Position numbers and translations under genes: made by a program. Below, piece after piece: positions 60,958-64,000 of a DNA stretch of 64,000 nt; position 1 is the stretch's first letter; each line of letters opens with the position of its first letter. A model generated the notes under the pieces. That model was not told where the DNA came from and ran no database searches. It saw only the letters and a program-made list of their open reading frames with translations. The DNA is from Chrysophaeum taylorii (lineage: Eukaryota; Sar; Pelagophyceae; Pelagomonadales; Pelagomonadaceae), in NCBI GenBank assembly GCA_029834535.1, contig JAQMWT010000674.1:62001-126000 (forward strand). Direction: 5' to 3'.

Positions 60958-61909
60958 GTATCAAAGATGACGAAATCGATAATATTCCGCAACCGTTACT
61001 GCAGCACATAAATGCTAAAGCACAGAATGCTATCGTTCGTCGTCAAGCACGGGAAACCTCTCTTCATTCTGAGCCTCCCAATAATCAACATGACGGAGAA
61101 AACGAGGATGGTACAGACCCCCCGAGGTTGCTTCCGAAATTAAACAATGGTTTTACACTTGTCGTTGTACCTTCCGAACAAACGCAAAGTTTTATGACTC
61201 AGTATGTCTTTGGTCAAAGCTCTACACATGCGTGTTATGCAACAATGCTTAAATTGTATAATGAGTACAACTTACCATTAATGACTACACCTGGGTATGC
61301 AGACACGTGTGCTTCTCAACACGTGGTTAACTTTAAACGTTATGCCGATCCACTACATATCGTTAAACTGCCCGAATCCTTGTCACCCGCCATCCAGACT
61401 GCTACAGACACTCAAAGTATCACCCATGCAATGATAATAAGAACTGTTATTCCTGCTCTCCCAAAGCATCCTAACGTTGGATACGTCAAGCTAGATGTTG
61501 CTCTTTTCCTACCTAAACAAAATCAACATAACGATCCTGATTTGCACATCATCAGCATGACTCAATGGGGAGAAGATAAACTTGGTATACATCTCTATGG
61601 GGTTGAGTTTAAAGGACAATCATCTATCCAGAGCAAGATTGACGACAACGTCAAGATTACTTTGTTTAGGTTAAACAACTTATTACCTACGCTCCCAATC
61701 TATTCGCTACAGCAAGCTAAAGCTCGAAAGATGGAACTACGCTCTTTACAGTTCAGATTAAGTGCTTTCAACGAACAACGTGAGATGCTAAAACTATACT
61801 CCGAACGTTCTACGAACGTGTAATATACGTCCCGTGGCTTAAAACCATTTTGGAGTCCATGCAGTCACAGTTGCCTTATGTTCGCAAGCAATTCTCACCT
61901 CCTGTATGA
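60958..61909 (+). pseudogene. Element B protease region
   Basis: The frame contains GYADTCASQHVV at about 61296-61331, equivalent to FDSCATIS in A, and HPNVGYVKLDVALFLPK matching HPQIGYVKIDFALCLQP. A frameshift near 61800 is needed to reach FYERVIYVPWLKTILE and the TGA at 61907-61909, the same place as the TGA at 55049 in A. Confidence 0.75.
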
Positions 61910-64000
61910 CGCAAGTTTAACCCAAGCTTGCTTCATACTGTAACGTCCACTTCTAGTTCACGAGTACCTACTGCAACTCTACTTTGCTCCGGGATGTCCA
62001 CTCCTGCATTCTTGGCTTGCGCTTCCAATGACCTGCGAATCAACATTAACGTTAAAGTTCTTGTTGAAAGCGATGAAAATCTTACGCATATGCTTCGAAG
62101 ACGGTTTGGCAATTCATTGAAGTGTTTCCGTCCCTACCAAAGTTCCTAGCCTATCTACGTCGAACATCGGACGCTGAACGTGGAAGATACTACTCTGACA
62201 TTATGGAATTGACTTCCCCATGTACTAATCGCAACATAATTAATGGGAGATCTATCTCAGCTTTCGAGCGAGATATGGACGATTCTTTATTCCCAAGTGC
62301 TCTAAGTGTACTTGAGCTATTAAAAACCCTTGTTCTTTTTATGGAGATGACACCACCACACTCGGCATCCTATGAAGATCATATACGAGGTGCTAACCTG
62401 ATTTTCACTACAATGCATTATACAGTGGACATTTGTGATCGCTTTCCATGTTACTTGTGTGGAGATTACCAAGCACGGGAAAGATGGATCCTCGTCGCCC
62501 GCAAGTTTAACACCGGTCCGATAGACTTACTTTCTTGGCCTAATAAACGAGTCACTTCCTTCCTGGACATTGCGGATCACGCTAATACCATAAGTCGAAA
62601 GCTACTAATCGATGAACCATGGACTCAAGTCTTCTCAGACGCACCAGTTGTTTCCATGCCAAAAACTTACAGCACCTTCAGTCGCACGGGGTCCGTTCGC
62701 CTAACTGTTACCGAGCTAGAAACACTAACCATGCTGTTCCTCCGGTTACATTCATATAAAACGACCGAACACCCATTTCAAGACGAAATGGAGGGCATTT
62801 CTAACTTTCGCCTGGGATTCTTAACGAATTCAAGAAAGCCCCTCACGTGTATGACTTCACCTATTGAACTCAAGGCCTTTGTCATCCTCTATAATATTAT
62901 GGGACGCTTGTTCCCAAACTCTACCACCTTACCTGTGTCTTTTCGCATTACGACTATCGAATCTAACCAACTATCTCACAGGTTATTTCTAAATAAATCC
63001 TCAAGCGCCTCCATTATCTACATAACAGGCGGAAGACATACAGGTGGAGACATTACAGTTACTAATCCTTCTTCTAAATACCAGGCACACATTAATTCAT
63101 TTGGTGAGACTTATCCTTTCGAACACACGAATCAGGAATCGACAAGACCGCTACCCTCGATCCTGTTACCGGCTTTCTTTGGCTGTGTCAAGCTTACCAC
63201 CATAATAGTGAAACCCAAGATACCCGTCGCCTCGTGCAAACCCTTGTTTCATTCACTTCACCTGTGCTCCAGGATTCTTTTATCTTTTACTCCGACTCCA
63301 ACCACGTTGAATTCATCGATAAATTTTTTTCTCTAAGTGACATGCATCTGTCTCAAAGCAGGTACCTTGGCTTTATTACATCTAGCGATAGAAAGATGGG
63401 TGCTAAAGTTCATTCTATCCATACACCAACCCCGACCATTCGTGGATTTGCGAACATGATCCTTTACGATCCACGACTTGATCGCATCCGACACTACTCA
63501 ACTCGCGAATTGGCACGCGCCAATAACTTCACAGCGCACCAAATTAATTTTCTGCTGTCTTTGTCCCCGGACCTTTGCTGTGACATGATTGCTAATGCTA
63601 TTCCGGCTGGAACCTATCATGTAATTTATACACATTTGTGTCAGCTTGTCTATGATTTACGTAAATTAACGTTATCACCATCTTTCGACCCTGATCATAC
63701 TTCTCTAACCAAAAACTATAGGTCAACCTTTTTCACTAACATATTTCAAACTGACTCATCTTTAATACAAAACCAGAGTTCTGTCACAATGTTATATGTC
63801 TCTAATAAAGTATTCCAATGTTGTGACAACCTCTCCTCTAACCAAGAACTTCCTTCGTTCCATATCGATTCAGTAGCACATGTATTCATGTCTAACATCT
63901 CATCCTTAGATGAACCATCTACCTCCAAAACAAAACCACAACACATTCCTCTCATAACTCCAAGACAGTTACACGAGAAACATGCTTCTTTCGACAGAAA
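61910..64000 (+). pseudogene. Element B cytosine-C5 DNA methyltransferase-like domain, frameshifted, runs off window
   Basis: The motifs parallel those of A. LLCSGMSTPAFL; VLVESDENLTHMLRRRF; ELTSPCTNRN with a classic P-C at motif IV (Cys at 62221-62223); FMEMTPP; CGDYQARERW (Q-x-R-x-R at 62470). After a spacer of about 375 residues come PTIRGF, STRELARANNF and DMIANAIPAGTY (63594). Frameshifts near 62115 and 63150 split it into three frames. The last frame stays open to the window end with the integrase N-terminal linker. Survival of the same motif set in a diverged copy argues that the domain was selected for in the family. Confidence 0.75.

Larger units (their letters stand above)
60958..64000 (+). 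mobile_element. Copia element B, 3' part (protease, methyltransferase, integrase start)
   Basis: It is homologous to element A from its protease linker (about 54120) onward and diverged enough to be an independent family member. It runs off the window end in the integrase N-terminus. About 1.1 kb corresponding to the gag-protease junction is missing relative to A. Confidence 0.75.

Noticed and set aside
62680-62740. Methyltransferase motif IX at the SVRLTVTELETL segment
   Set aside because: A better motif IX-X pair (RELARANNF...NAIP) lies further downstream in both copies, so this earlier match is probably chance within the recognition region.

Overview
The window looks like nuclear DNA of a GC-rich, gene-dense and intron-poor unicellular eukaryote, most likely a microalga or a related protist. 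The basis is very long uninterrupted reading frames (a 3,722-residue PIKK kinase, a 1,657-residue ubiquitin protease), eukaryote-only families (DNA-PKcs-like, TTLL12-like, USP, SET), a fused 3-dehydroquinase/shikimate-dehydrogenase protein, and abundant in-frame trinucleotide runs. I cannot name the species. Host genes are strongly GC-rich; the transposon blocks (19.8-26.8 kb and 47-64 kb) are visibly AT-richer.

Layout. 1-0.98 kb: relic of a Helitron-type helicase plus a minisatellite. 1.5-19.7 kb: three minus-strand genes (DNA-PKcs-like kinase, large coiled-coil protein, TPR protein). 19.86-22.96 kb: a decayed copia element with about 105-bp LTRs and a 5-bp target duplication. 23-26.8 kb: further mobile debris, including a tailed LINE fragment and a segment bounded by clusters of an 11-bp motif. 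26.9-46.8 kb: compact host block with a TTLL12-like protein, a bacterial-type CxxC protein, a FUSC-like membrane protein, a SET protein, a Sel1-repeat protein, a dual-specificity phosphatase, DHQ/SDH, an aldo-keto reductase and a USP; several neighbours are 20-60 bp apart. 47-64 kb: nested LTR retrotransposons.

The most unusual content is at 47-64 kb. Two diverged copies (A, 51.1-60.96 kb; B, 5' part at 47-49.25 kb and the rest from 60.96 kb to the window end) belong to a Ty1/copia family that carries a cytosine-C5 DNA methyltransferase-like domain between protease and integrase. Both retain the motif IV cysteine, the motif VIII QxRxR and an N-A-x-P motif X. Copy A also carries a 21-bp motif three times, encoding S-L-N-Y, at domain junctions (before protease, methyltransferase/integrase, integrase/RT), which resembles polyprotein cleavage sites. 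Both copies use a Drosophila copia-style primer site complementary to the anticodon region of initiator tRNA-Met, a D-[S/T]-C-A protease motif, and a stop codon at the same place between protease and methyltransferase. Copies A and B are both broken by stops and frameshifts. Small 5'-truncated LINE insertions with (GTTA)n tails and 9-13 bp target duplications sit inside both.
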